Part shown: positions 1 to 5,660 of the stretch, piece by piece
How the letters are laid out: each line of letters opens with the position of its first letter
Numbering within the stretch: position 1 is the first letter of the stretch
From: Betaproteobacteria bacterium
GTDB lineage: Bacteria; Pseudomonadota; Gammaproteobacteria; Burkholderiales; SG8-41
Length of the DNA: 6,158 bases
Assembly (NCBI GenBank): GCA_021414185.1
Contig: JAIOOZ010000052.1
Coordinates: 1 to 6,158 of the forward strand
Direction of reading: 5' to 3'
Made by a program: the position numbers and the translations under genes
Notes under the pieces: model-generated
What the model saw: only the letters and a program-made list of their open reading frames with translations
Database searches by the model: none
Told to the model about the DNA's origin: nothing

Positions 1-1893
1 TGTCTGCCCGGGTGTGACATCCAGCGGCTCGGCAAAGCGGTAGAGACAGGTCTGCCACGTTGAAGCATCGGTCTTCGTCGACGGGTGGTTCTCGTACGTG
101 ATGCTGTCGTGCATCTGCAGGCGCAGCCATTGCGCGACGCCATAGCAGAGTCCCGCCGTGACGACCGGGATGCGCAGCAGTCTCGTCTCGGCGGGAAAGT
201 GATCGCGGTTGACGAAGTCGAAGACAATCGCTGCGCTGGCGTCCGATAGCAGCTCGATGTCGAGATCGTCACGGTAGACGAACCGCTTCGACGAGGAGAT
301 CTCGTTGAAGCGCTTGAGATCGAAGCCCAGCGCGTCGTCGATGCGGATATGCTTTTTGATACGGTCGCCGCCAAACAGTGCAACGACAATGCTGCCCGCG
401 GCGGGAATAATCTTTGCACCGGGCGCGAGCAGCCGCTTTTTCGCATCTTCGATGCTCGGCAGCACGCCTTCGGCAAGCAACTCGCTCGACAATATTTCCG
501 ACACCATGACGTTGGCGCGCCGCGGCAGGTCGGCGCCGACCTCGACCGCAGTGGATTTCATGGCGAGGACTTTGACCCTGGCCTGCAGCCCGTTGTCGGC
601 CACGATGGCCCGCGCGGTCGCGGCGATGAGCGGGCTCGCCTCGCAGGTCACGACGCTGTTGGCGCCAAAACGCGCGGCCAGCATGGCGAGCAATCCCGAG
701 CCGGTGCCGATCTCGAACACGTCGCTGTCCGGCGTGACTGCCGCCTGCAGCGCAGCGCGATAGGCCTCGTTGCGCCGGCCGTCGTTCATCATCGGGATAT
801 GCCACGACGGCACCAGCTGATTGAGCGCCACCGTTAGATTGGTATTGGCGTGCACCGAGGACGGGTCGATTTTCACCGCCGCGCGATAACATGCTTCCGC
901 TTCTTCCACCTTGCCCTGGTCGAGCAGCGCGTTGCCGAGATTGCTGTGCGCCTCGGCGTAGGCGGGCCTGAGCGAGACGGCCCTGCGGTAGGCGGCAATC
1001 GCCTCGCCCGCCTTGCCCTGGTTCTTGAGCAGCATGCCGAGGTTGTTGTGCGCCTCTGCGAAATCCGGATTGAGCTCGAGCGCGCGACGAAACCGCGCCG
1101 CGGCATCGTCGGCCCTGCCCAGCTTTTCCTGCAGCAGGCCGGCGTTGTTGTGCGCTTCGGCGAAATCCGGCTGCAGGGCCAGCGCCCGTTCAAAGTCGGC
1201 GAGCGCTTCCGGGGCGCGGTCGAGTGCCTGCAGCACGAGCCCGCGGTTGTTCAACGCGTCCGGGTAAGCCGGCCTCGCCGCGAGCGCCTGGTCGCAGCTC
1301 GCCAGCGCCTCAGGGTAACGGCCGAGTTCGCGCAAAAGATTGGCGCGGTTATTCAAGGCCTCGGGAAAACCGGGCCGGCCGGCCAGCGCAGCGTCATAGC
1401 TTTTGAGGGCGTCTTCGCGGCGGCCCAGTTCGTGGAGGGCGATGCCGCGATTGGTCAGGGTCTCCACGTCGGCTGGTTCAACCGCCAGCGCGCGCTCGAA
1501 ATTCACCAGCGCTTCTTCGAAGCGCCTGAGGCCCAACAGGAGCACGCCCAGGTTGTAGAGCGCGGCCGTATTCCCCGGCGCCGTCGCGAGGACGCGCTGA
1601 TAACTGGCCAGTGCTTCCTCGTGCCGGTTGAGCGCCTGCAAGAGATTGGCCTGCAGGGCCAGAGAATCCGCCGACTGCGGATTGACTTCGACAGCGCGGG
1701 ACGCCGCCTGCAGGGCTTCGCCAAAACGTCCTTGTTGCGCTTCGAGCATGCCCAGGTGATGCAGGGTTTCGAATTGATCGGGATGGACCTGCAGTATCGA
1801 ACGGTAAGCGCGTGCGGCTTCGTCGAGCCGGCCGGACTGATGCAATGTCAGGGCGTCTCTGAATGACGGGGGAAGCGCGGAGGCGGCAGACAT
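1..1893 (-). CDS. TPR-repeat protein with C-terminal PRMT-like methyltransferase domain (3' end cut by window)
   Basis: Reading the minus strand from ATG at 1893-1891, the frame stays open to base 1, giving 631 residues with no stop. Residues 7-346 are ten consecutive 34-residue TPR units, a protein-interaction solenoid; every unit has Pro at its consensus position 32. A linker with W-H-I-P-M-M-N-D (364-371) and R-N leads into a Rossmann methyltransferase with SAM motif F-E-I-G-T-G-S-G (393-400) and the probable ribose-binding acidic residue E418. S-E-I-L-S-S-E-L-L-A-E (465-475) has the spacing of the PRMT double-E loop (E466, E475). S-T-W-Q (611-614) lies where PRMTs carry THW. Together these indicate a PRMT7/PRMT9-like domain that transfers methyl from SAM, probably to a protein; substrate and arginine specificity are inferred. 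The remaining C-terminal part lies outside the window. No good Shine-Dalgarno precedes the ATG; GTG and TTG codons in frame upstream are alternative starts, but the TPR register begins at residue 7, which fits the ATG. It is divergent from the dehydrogenase gene. Confidence 0.88.
   Translation of the reverse strand, partial: MSAASALPPSFRDALTLHQSGRLDEAARAYRSILQVHPDQFETLHHLGMLEAQQGRFGEALQAASRAVEVNPQSADSLALQANLLQALNRHEEALASYQRVLATAPGNTAALYNLGVLLLGLRRFEEALVNFERALAVEPADVETLTNRGIALHELGRREDALKSYDAALAGRPGFPEALNNRANLLRELGRYPEALASCDQALAARPAYPDALNNRGLVLQALDRAPEALADFERALALQPDFAEAHNNAGLLQEKLGRADDAAARFRRALELNPDFAEAHNNLGMLLKNQGKAGEAIAAYRRAVSLRPAYAEAHSNLGNALLDQGKVEEAEACYRAAVKIDPSSVHANTNLTVALNQLVPSWHIPMMNDGRRNEAYRAALQAAVTPDSDVFEIGTGSGLLAMLAARFGANSVVTCEASPLIAATARAIVADNGLQARVKVLAMKSTAVEVGADLPRRANVMVSEILSSELLAEGVLPSIEDAKKRLLAPGAKIIPAAGSIVVALFGGDRIKKHIRIDDALGFDLKRFNEISSSKRFVYRDDLDIELLSDASAAIVFDFVNRDHFPAETRLLRIPVVTAGLCYGVAQWLRLQMHDSITYENHPSTKTDASTWQTCLYRFAEPLDVTPGQT
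856..1875 (-). repeat. Ten in-register 102-bp TPR-coding units
   Basis: Ten coding units of exactly 102 bp follow each other without an insertion or deletion. They translate to TPR units with boundaries at residues 7, 41, 75, 109, 143, 177, 211, 245, 279 and 313. The proline at unit position 32 is kept in all ten (residues 38, 72, 106, 140, 174, 208, 242, 276, 310, 344). The later units share N-N or S-N before the L-G or A-G pair (for example H-N-N-A-G and H-N-N-L-G), suggesting more recent duplication there than at the N-terminal end. DNA identity between units is only partial. Confidence 0.9.
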
Positions 1894-1915
1894 GGAAGCG
1901 GGGAATTTCAATTCT

Positions 1916-1955
1916 GAATACGCCGTATTCTCCGCCCGTTTCACACAAATACCAA
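1916..1955 (-). promoter_or_regulatory. Candidate promoter and 15-bp palindrome upstream of the TPR-methyltransferase gene
   Basis: On the minus strand, TTGGTA (1955-1950, 4/6 match to the -35 consensus) and GAGAAT (1932-1927, 4/6 match to the -10 consensus) are 17 bp apart. Initiation would fall near 1919-1920, giving a leader of about 27 nt. The palindrome GAATACG-C-CGTATTC (1916-1930, 7-bp arms) covers the -10 region and the predicted start, as a repressor operator would. The promoter match is modest and no regulator is recognised. Confidence 0.3.
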
Positions 1956-2002
1956 GGGAACCCGCAAGGCGTAACAGCACGCCCCCATTGCGCCCAAGCG
2001 CG

Positions 2003-2032
2003 TTGACACCGTGGCGGGCGATTCATTATTCT
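2003..2032 (+). promoter_or_regulatory. Candidate sigma70 promoter for the dehydrogenase-thiS-thiG gene cluster
   Basis: A perfect TTGACA -35 box (2003-2008) is followed after 18 bp by TATTCT (2027-2032, 4/6 match to TATAAT). Transcription would begin near 2039, about 30 nt before the ATG at 2071. The -10 box lies inside the left arm of the dyad at 2025-2050. This is the best promoter match seen in the window. Confidence 0.5.
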
Positions 2033-2050
2033 CCGGGTCGGCAGAATAAT
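2025..2050. promoter_or_regulatory. 8-bp inverted repeat ATTATTCT-N10-AGAATAAT, possible operator
   Basis: ATTATTCT (2025-2032) is a perfect inverted repeat of AGAATAAT (2043-2050) across a 10-bp GC-rich spacer. It overlaps the candidate -10 box and start site of the dehydrogenase promoter. The AT-rich arms stand out from the GC-rich surroundings. It could be bound by a dimeric regulator, or if transcription starts further upstream it could form a leader hairpin just before the ribosome binding site. Which regulator would bind is unknown. Confidence 0.4.
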
Positions 2051-2070
2051 TTCACCCTGAGAGAGTTTTC

Positions 2071-3072
2071 ATGACCATAGCATTGGTGTCCAAGCAGTTC
2101 ATTGCCGGATTCGGCGACAAATTGAAAGCGGTCGCGGCGAGCGCCGGCAAATCGGTGGAGTTCATGACGCTGCCCGAAACCAAGGGCGCGCGGCTGACGC
2201 AGGCCGATTGCGACCGCATCGACTGCACCTTCATCGACCGCGACATCCGCTTCGACGAGCACCTGTATGCGGCGTACGGCGCCGCGGTCATGGGATCGAA
2301 CAGTCTCAAATGGATACACTTCACCAGCTCCGGCATCGGCCAGCAGCCCTTCGCACCCGCCCTCGATGCCAAAGGCGTCACGATGTCGAGTTCCACCGGG
2401 TCGAACGCCGAACCGGTTGCCCAAACGGGTTTCACCGGATTGCTCATGCTCGCGCGCGGCTTCCCGGGGTATATGGATGCCCAGCGCAAACACGAGTGGA
2501 AGCCCATGCGCGGCACGACGCTGCCGCCCGACCTGCGCGGCCAGACTGTCGTCATTATCGGCATCGGCGCGATCGGCAAGATATTCTCCGGTTACGCGCG
2601 CGCTTTCGGGCTCAAGGTAATCGGCGTGCGCCGCAGCCCGCTCAAAGCGGACGATCCAGTCGATGAAATGTTCACGCCGGCGCAACTGGGCGAAGTGCTG
2701 CCGCGCGCCGACTGGGTCGTAATCGCCTGCCCGCTCACCAGGGAAACGCGCCACCTCGTCAATGCCGATGCTTTCAAACGCATGAAAAAAGGCTCTTACC
2801 TGATCAACATCGGGCGCGGCGAAGTGATGGATGAAGAAGCGTTCATCGCCGCCATCAAGAGCGGCCACCTGGCCGGCGCCGCACTCGACGCGCACCGCCA
2901 GGAACCGCTGCCTGCGGATTCGCCGCTGTGGGACCTGCCCAACGTCATCGTCTCACCGCACAACGCCTCGGCATCGACCGGCAATGAAAAACGCTGCGCC
3001 GAGATGTTTATCGCCAACTTCGGGCACTGGGCGCGCGGCGAGCCGATGTTCAACGTGCAGCGCCTGTCTTAA
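2071..3072 (+). CDS. D-2-hydroxyacid dehydrogenase, NAD(P)-binding (GhrA-like)
   Basis: This 333-residue protein has the usual length of the D-isomer-specific 2-hydroxyacid dehydrogenase family, which interconverts 2-oxoacids and D-2-hydroxyacids with NAD(P)H in the cytoplasm. The Rossmann motif G-I-G-A-I-G is at 164-169. The catalytic triad is recognisable: R249 in N-I-G-R-G-E, E278 in H-R-Q-E-P, and H297 in S-P-H-N-A-S. Two arginines (R187, R188) after the second Rossmann strand favour NADP(H), although this is only inferred. The start is supported by GAGAGAG at 2059-2065, five bases before the ATG. The substrate cannot be read from the sequence; glyoxylate or hydroxypyruvate reduction is the likely guess. 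It is the first gene of the plus-strand cluster, 31 bp ahead of thiS. The family call is firm, the subfamily is not. Confidence 0.92.
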   Translation: MTIALVSKQFIAGFGDKLKAVAASAGKSVEFMTLPETKGARLTQADCDRIDCTFIDRDIRFDEHLYAAYGAAVMGSNSLKWIHFTSSGIGQQPFAPALDAKGVTMSSSTGSNAEPVAQTGFTGLLMLARGFPGYMDAQRKHEWKPMRGTTLPPDLRGQTVVIIGIGAIGKIFSGYARAFGLKVIGVRRSPLKADDPVDEMFTPAQLGEVLPRADWVVIACPLTRETRHLVNADAFKRMKKGSYLINIGRGEVMDEEAFIAAIKSGHLAGAALDAHRQEPLPADSPLWDLPNVIVSPHNASASTGNEKRCAEMFIANFGHWARGEPMFNVQRLS

Positions 3073-3103
3073 GTCAAGCCCCGACTCTTCCGCCTCGCAC
3101 CGC

Positions 3104-3307
3104 ATGATCGCACTGACCGTTAACGGCACGCCCCACCGCTTCGAACAACCGCTGAACTGCCGCCAGTTGCTCGAGCGCCTCAACCTGGCGGGCAAGCGTG
3201 TCGCGCTGGAGCGCAACGGCGAAATCGTGCCGCGCGGCCGGCACGCGGACGAAATGCTGGCCGACGGCGATAAGCTCGAAATCGTAGTGGCGGTCGGCGG
3301 CGGTTGA
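3104..3307 (+). CDS. thiS: Sulfur carrier protein ThiS
   Basis: A 67-residue ubiquitin-fold protein starting M-I-A-L-T-V-N-G and ending V-A-V-G-G-G. In the family the C-terminal Gly-Gly is adenylated by ThiF and converted to a thiocarboxylate, which delivers sulfur to ThiG for thiazole formation in thiamine synthesis. Length and the di-glycine end match ThiS exactly. The ATG at 3104 is chosen because it starts the first beta strand; the same frame is open further upstream, but that part overlaps the dehydrogenase gene and is not ThiS-like. There is no clear Shine-Dalgarno, so translation may be coupled or rely on a weak site. thiG follows after 70 bp. No TPP riboswitch was recognised upstream. 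Confidence 0.95.
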   Translation: MIALTVNGTPHRFEQPLNCRQLLERLNLAGKRVALERNGEIVPRGRHADEMLADGDKLEIVVAVGGG

Positions 3308-3377
3308 TTGCGGTCAATGCGGCCCTCCCATTAACGGCGCATACTTCCGCTGATTCCCCTTTCCTGCCTCTGCCCTC

Positions 3378-4199
3378 ATGAAGCCCCACGAAAATCTCGA
3401 TACGTTCATCATCGCTGGCAAGCCCTACCAATCGCGCCTGCTGGTCGGCACCGGCAAGTACAAGGACTTCGCCGAGACGCGCGCCGCCATCGACGCCAGC
3501 GGCGCGCAGATCGTGACCGTCGCGATCCGCCGCACCAATATCGGCCAGGACCCGAAGCAACCCAGTTTGCTCGACGTGCTGCCGCCGGCGCAGTTCACCA
3601 TCCTGCCCAACACCGCCGGCTGCTATACGGCGGACGACGCGGTGCGCACGCTGCGGCTCGCGCGCGAACTGCTCGACGGTCACGATCTCGTGAAACTCGA
3701 AGTGCTGGGCGACCAGAAGACCCTGTTTCCCGACATGGCCGAAACGCTGAAAGCCGCGGCGACGCTGGTAAAGGACAATTTCAAAGTGATGGTCTATTGC
3801 AGCGATGATCCGATCGCGGCGCGCCGGCTCGAAGACATCGGCTGCTGCGCGGTGATGCCGCTCGCTTCGCTGATCGGCTCTGGCATGGGCATCCTCAATC
3901 CGTGGAACCTGCAGATCATCATCGATAACGCGAAAGTCCCCATCATCGTCGACGCCGGCGTGGGCACCGCGTCGGATGCGGCTATCGCGATGGAACTCGG
4001 CTGCCAGGGCGTGCTGATGAACACCGCGATTGCCACCGCCAAAAATCCGGTGCTGATGGCTTCCGCCATGAAAAAAGCCGTCGCGGCCGGGCGCGAAGCG
4101 TTTCTCGCCGGCCGTATGCCGAAGAAACCGTACACCGCCTCACCCAGCTCTCCCGTCGACGGCACGTTTACCGCGGGCGCGCCGGCGGACAAACGCTGA
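3378..4199 (+). CDS. thiG: Thiazole synthase ThiG
   Basis: ThiG condenses 1-deoxy-D-xylulose 5-phosphate, dehydroglycine and sulfur from ThiS thiocarboxylate into the thiazole phosphate of thiamine. The 273-residue protein is a full-length TIM-barrel member: L-L-V-G-T-G-K-Y-K-D at 21-30, R-R-T-N-I-G at 51-56, and L-V-K-L-E-V-L-G-D at 104-112 with K106 as the Schiff-base lysine. P-L-A-S-L-I-G-S-G (161-169) and the phosphate-binding D-A-G-V-G-T-A-S-D (192-200) follow. A short C-terminal extension after S-S-P-V-D-G is common. The ATG has no strong Shine-Dalgarno (the upstream bases are pyrimidine-rich), but the length fits. Placement directly after thiS is the classic pair; the thiF, thiE and thiO or thiH partners are not in this window. 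Confidence 0.97.
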   Translation: MKPHENLDTFIIAGKPYQSRLLVGTGKYKDFAETRAAIDASGAQIVTVAIRRTNIGQDPKQPSLLDVLPPAQFTILPNTAGCYTADDAVRTLRLARELLDGHDLVKLEVLGDQKTLFPDMAETLKAAATLVKDNFKVMVYCSDDPIAARRLEDIGCCAVMPLASLIGSGMGILNPWNLQIIIDNAKVPIIVDAGVGTASDAAIAMELGCQGVLMNTAIATAKNPVLMASAMKKAVAAGREAFLAGRMPKKPYTASPSSPVDGTFTAGAPADKR

Positions 4200-4206
4200 C
4201 GCCGGG

Positions 4207-4226
4207 GTGTAGCGCCTGCGCTACAC
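4207..4226 (+). terminator. Perfect 9-bp hairpin between thiG and trmB, possible attenuator
   Basis: GTGTAGCGC (4207-4215) and GCGCTACAC (4218-4226) form a perfect inverted repeat with two central bases; in RNA about 7 bp would pair around a 6-nt loop. It lies 8 bases after the thiG stop and is followed by a weak T-rich stretch, TTCGTTTC. It could reduce read-through into trmB or protect the 3' end of the thi mRNA. It also contains TACACT, a -10-like hexamer just before the trmB ATG, but no matching -35 box is present. Confidence 0.35.
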
Positions 4227-4234
4227 TTCGTTTC

Positions 4235-4900
4235 ATGACAGTCCCCACGCATCGTCCTATCCGCAGCTTTGTGCTGCGCCAGGGACGCGTTTCGAACGCG
4301 CAGCAGCGTGCGCACGACACTCTTCTGCCGCAGTTCGGCATCGCATACTCGCCGCAAGTCATCGACCTTGACGGCATCTTCGGCCGCCACGTACCCAAGG
4401 TGCTTGAAATCGGCTTCGGCATGGGCGAGACGACCGCGGTCATCGCGGCGCAACATCCCGGCAACGATTACCTCGGCATCGAGGTGCATACGCCCGGCGT
4501 CGGCAGTCTGCTCAAAACCATAGGCGAACAAAATCTCGCCAACGTGCGCATCGTCCAGCACGACGCCGTCGAAGTCCTGCACAACATGATTGCGCCGGAC
4601 TCGTTCGATGGCGTGCACATCTTTTTCCCCGACCCATGGCCGAAAAAACGCCACCACAAGCGGCGCCTGCTGCAGGCGGAGTTCGTCGCGCTGCTCGTCA
4701 CGCGCATGAAACCGGGCGGCTATCTGCATGTGGCGACCGACTGGCAGGAATACGCCGAGCACGTGCTCGAAGTCCTGCGGCGCGAGCCGCGCCTCGCCAA
4801 CACCAGCGAAGGCTACGCGCCTTTCGGCGCGTTTAATGATCCAAAATCTTTTAGCCACAGAGAACACAGAGTTCACAGAGAAAAGCGAAGATTTAGATGA
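4235..4900 (+). CDS. trmB: tRNA (guanine-N7-)-methyltransferase TrmB with C-terminus replaced by a repeat element
   Basis: TrmB methylates G46 of tRNAs at N7 using SAM. The 221-residue product has the N-terminal R-S-F-V-L-R-Q-G-R region, SAM motif L-E-I-G-F-G-M-G-E (57-65), the signature F-F-P-D-P-W-P-K-K-R-H-H-K-R-R (130-144) with D133 and H140, and A-T-D-W (167-170) with D169. These match E. coli D144, H151 and D180 with a constant offset of 11. After S-E-G-Y-A-P (191-196) the family similarity stops. Instead of the expected R-P-x-T-K-F-E-x-R-G and G-H-G-V-W-D-L region, the protein ends in a tail, H-R-E-H-R-V-H-R-E (208-216) plus a few residues, read from the inserted palindrome. The T and E of the T-x-x-E motif (expected near 206-209) are missing. 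The gene is probably functionally damaged, though its length is nearly normal. The start has no clear Shine-Dalgarno, and 35 bp separate it from thiG. Confidence 0.9.
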   Translation: MTVPTHRPIRSFVLRQGRVSNAQQRAHDTLLPQFGIAYSPQVIDLDGIFGRHVPKVLEIGFGMGETTAVIAAQHPGNDYLGIEVHTPGVGSLLKTIGEQNLANVRIVQHDAVEVLHNMIAPDSFDGVHIFFPDPWPKKRHHKRRLLQAEFVALLVTRMKPGGYLHVATDWQEYAEHVLEVLRREPRLANTSEGYAPFGAFNDPKSFSHREHRVHREKRRFR

Positions 4901-4935
4901 TTGTTACTCTGTGTCCTCTGTGATCTCTGTGGCTA
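4852..4935. repeat. Palindromic repeat element with CACAGAG units, inserted in the trmB 3' end
   Basis: Two 29-bp arms (4852-4880 and 4907-4935) are inverted copies with three mismatches, around a 26-bp AT-rich loop. Each arm holds three CACAGAG units spaced every 9 bp (CTCTGTG on the other arm) and ends in TAGCCACAGAG / CTCTGTGGCTA. The first arm is coding in the trmB frame, and the loop contributes the trmB stop (TGA, 4898-4900). The GGGGAG ribosome binding site of the next gene begins five bases past the right arm. It resembles non-autonomous, MITE-like intergenic repeats that I recall from many proteobacterial genomes; no transposase and no clear target-site duplication is visible. Confidence 0.85.
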
Positions 4936-4954
4936 TGTCGGGGAGAGATAAGCT

Positions 4955-5299
4955 ATGTACGCCGTAATCTTCGAAGTCGAACCGGCTGCAGGCAGGCAGC
5001 ACGAATACCTCGACATCGCCGCGTCGCTCAAGCCCGAACTCGAGAAAATCGACGGCTTCATTTCCATCGAACGCTTTCAAAGCCTCACCCAGCCGGGAAA
5101 AATCCTTTCGCTCTCGTTCTGGCGCGACGAAGCGGCGCTCATCCGCTGGCGGCAGCACGAAGCGCATCACCGCGCGCAATGGCAGGGCCGCGGGGGCGTT
5201 TTCGCCGACTACCGGCTGCGCGTCGCATCGGTCGTGCGCGATTACGGCATGTTCGACCGCGCGCAAGCGCCGCAACAGTTTCCTGACGCTAAACGCTAA
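4955..5299 (+). CDS. Antibiotic biosynthesis monooxygenase (ABM)-like protein
   Basis: A 114-residue protein of the dimeric alpha-beta ABM fold: first strand M-Y-A-V-I-F-E-V-E-P (1-10), helix around Y18-K31, then G-F-I-S-I-E-R-F (34-41) and I-L-S-L-S-F-W-R-D-E-A-A-L (50-62). A W-R-Q-H-E-A-H-H-R-A-Q helix (65-75) and a C-terminal strand V-A-S-V-V-R-D-Y (90-97) complete the domain. Members include quinol monooxygenases and heme-degrading enzymes, but many have no known substrate and this one cannot be assigned. The start is fixed by GGGGAG at 4940-4945, nine bases before the ATG. It lies 54 bp after the trmB stop, with the right arm of the palindromic element in between, and is probably co-transcribed with the genes upstream unless the element interrupts them. 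Confidence 0.8.
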   Translation: MYAVIFEVEPAAGRQHEYLDIAASLKPELEKIDGFISIERFQSLTQPGKILSLSFWRDEAALIRWRQHEAHHRAQWQGRGGVFADYRLRVASVVRDYGMFDRAQAPQQFPDAKR

Positions 5300-5311
5300 C
5301 GACGCTACACT
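5283..5311 (+). promoter_or_regulatory. Weak candidate promoter for the small unknown gene
   Basis: CTGACG (5283-5288) and TACACT (5306-5311), each matching four of six consensus bases, are separated by 17 bp. The -35 box lies in the end of the ABM-like gene. Transcription would begin around 5318, shortly before the G-rich ribosome binding site. This would let the small gene be expressed apart from the upstream cluster. Support is only the spacing and partial matches. Confidence 0.25.
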
Positions 5312-5332
5312 AGCGGCAAATGGGGGGGTGCC

Positions 5333-5596
5333 ATGATTACCGAGAAAATCAAAGTGCGCGTGACCGAAAGCGGGCAGACCATGGAAGTCGTGGTCTATGA
5401 CAAGCGCGCCTCCGGCATACAGGTCGTGCTTGGCGAAGGCGTGCACAGCGTCAAATGCGAATTGACGCCGACGCGCACCGGGCTGGCCTACGTGGGTTCG
5501 GTGATGGGACGGGAGATCGTCTACGAGCGCAGCCGCGAACAGGTGCAGGCCGACATCGACCGCCTCAACCCGAAAATGCGCGAATTCAAGCGTTGA
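5333..5596 (+). CDS. Small hypothetical protein, beta-rich, 87 residues
   Basis: I do not recognise this family. The protein has no signal peptide or membrane segment, so it is likely cytoplasmic. Alternating hydrophobic patterns (I-K-V-R-V, M-E-V-V-V-Y, I-Q-V-V-L) predict several beta strands in residues 4-60. A charged amphipathic helix follows near the C-terminus (Y64 to K81, with R-S-R-E-Q-V-Q-A-D-I-D-R-L), then a basic tail. One cysteine (C42) is present. The ATG at 5333 is preceded by a run of seven G (5322-5328) that can act as a Shine-Dalgarno. Codon use is like that of its neighbours, supporting a real gene. It starts 33 bp after the ABM-like gene and is the last gene of the plus-strand run. 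The open frame, ribosome site and regular secondary structure make it credible; function is unknown. Confidence 0.7.
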   Translation: MITEKIKVRVTESGQTMEVVVYDKRASGIQVVLGEGVHSVKCELTPTRTGLAYVGSVMGREIVYERSREQVQADIDRLNPKMREFKR

Positions 5597-5660
5597 ACGA
5601 TTTAAGCGCTGGCGAGTTGCCACGCCCTCGCAATTGCTAGAAATCATCTCAAAACTAGTC

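Noticed and set aside
850..1866. Long plus-strand open frame (338 codons) opposite the TPR array
   Set aside because: It is the antisense of the ten TPR units; its composition is repetitive only because the sense gene is, and it shows no recognisable domain.
2026..2895. 289-codon minus-strand open frame
   Set aside because: It lies opposite the dehydrogenase, whose catalytic and NAD motifs are intact; the antisense frame is open because of GC-rich codon bias.
3308..3377. Promoter or riboswitch between thiS and thiG
   Set aside because: Only a CATACT hexamer without a suitable -35 box is present, and no conserved RNA fold was recognised; simple read-through is enough.
3794..4876. 360-codon minus-strand open frame spanning thiG and trmB
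   Set aside because: It crosses the intergenic gap and is antisense to two recognised genes, with no domain of its own.
4853..4934. Possible CRISPR-like array from repeated CACAGAG
   Set aside because: Units are 7 bp with 2-bp gaps and are arranged as inverted arms; there are no spacers of CRISPR length.
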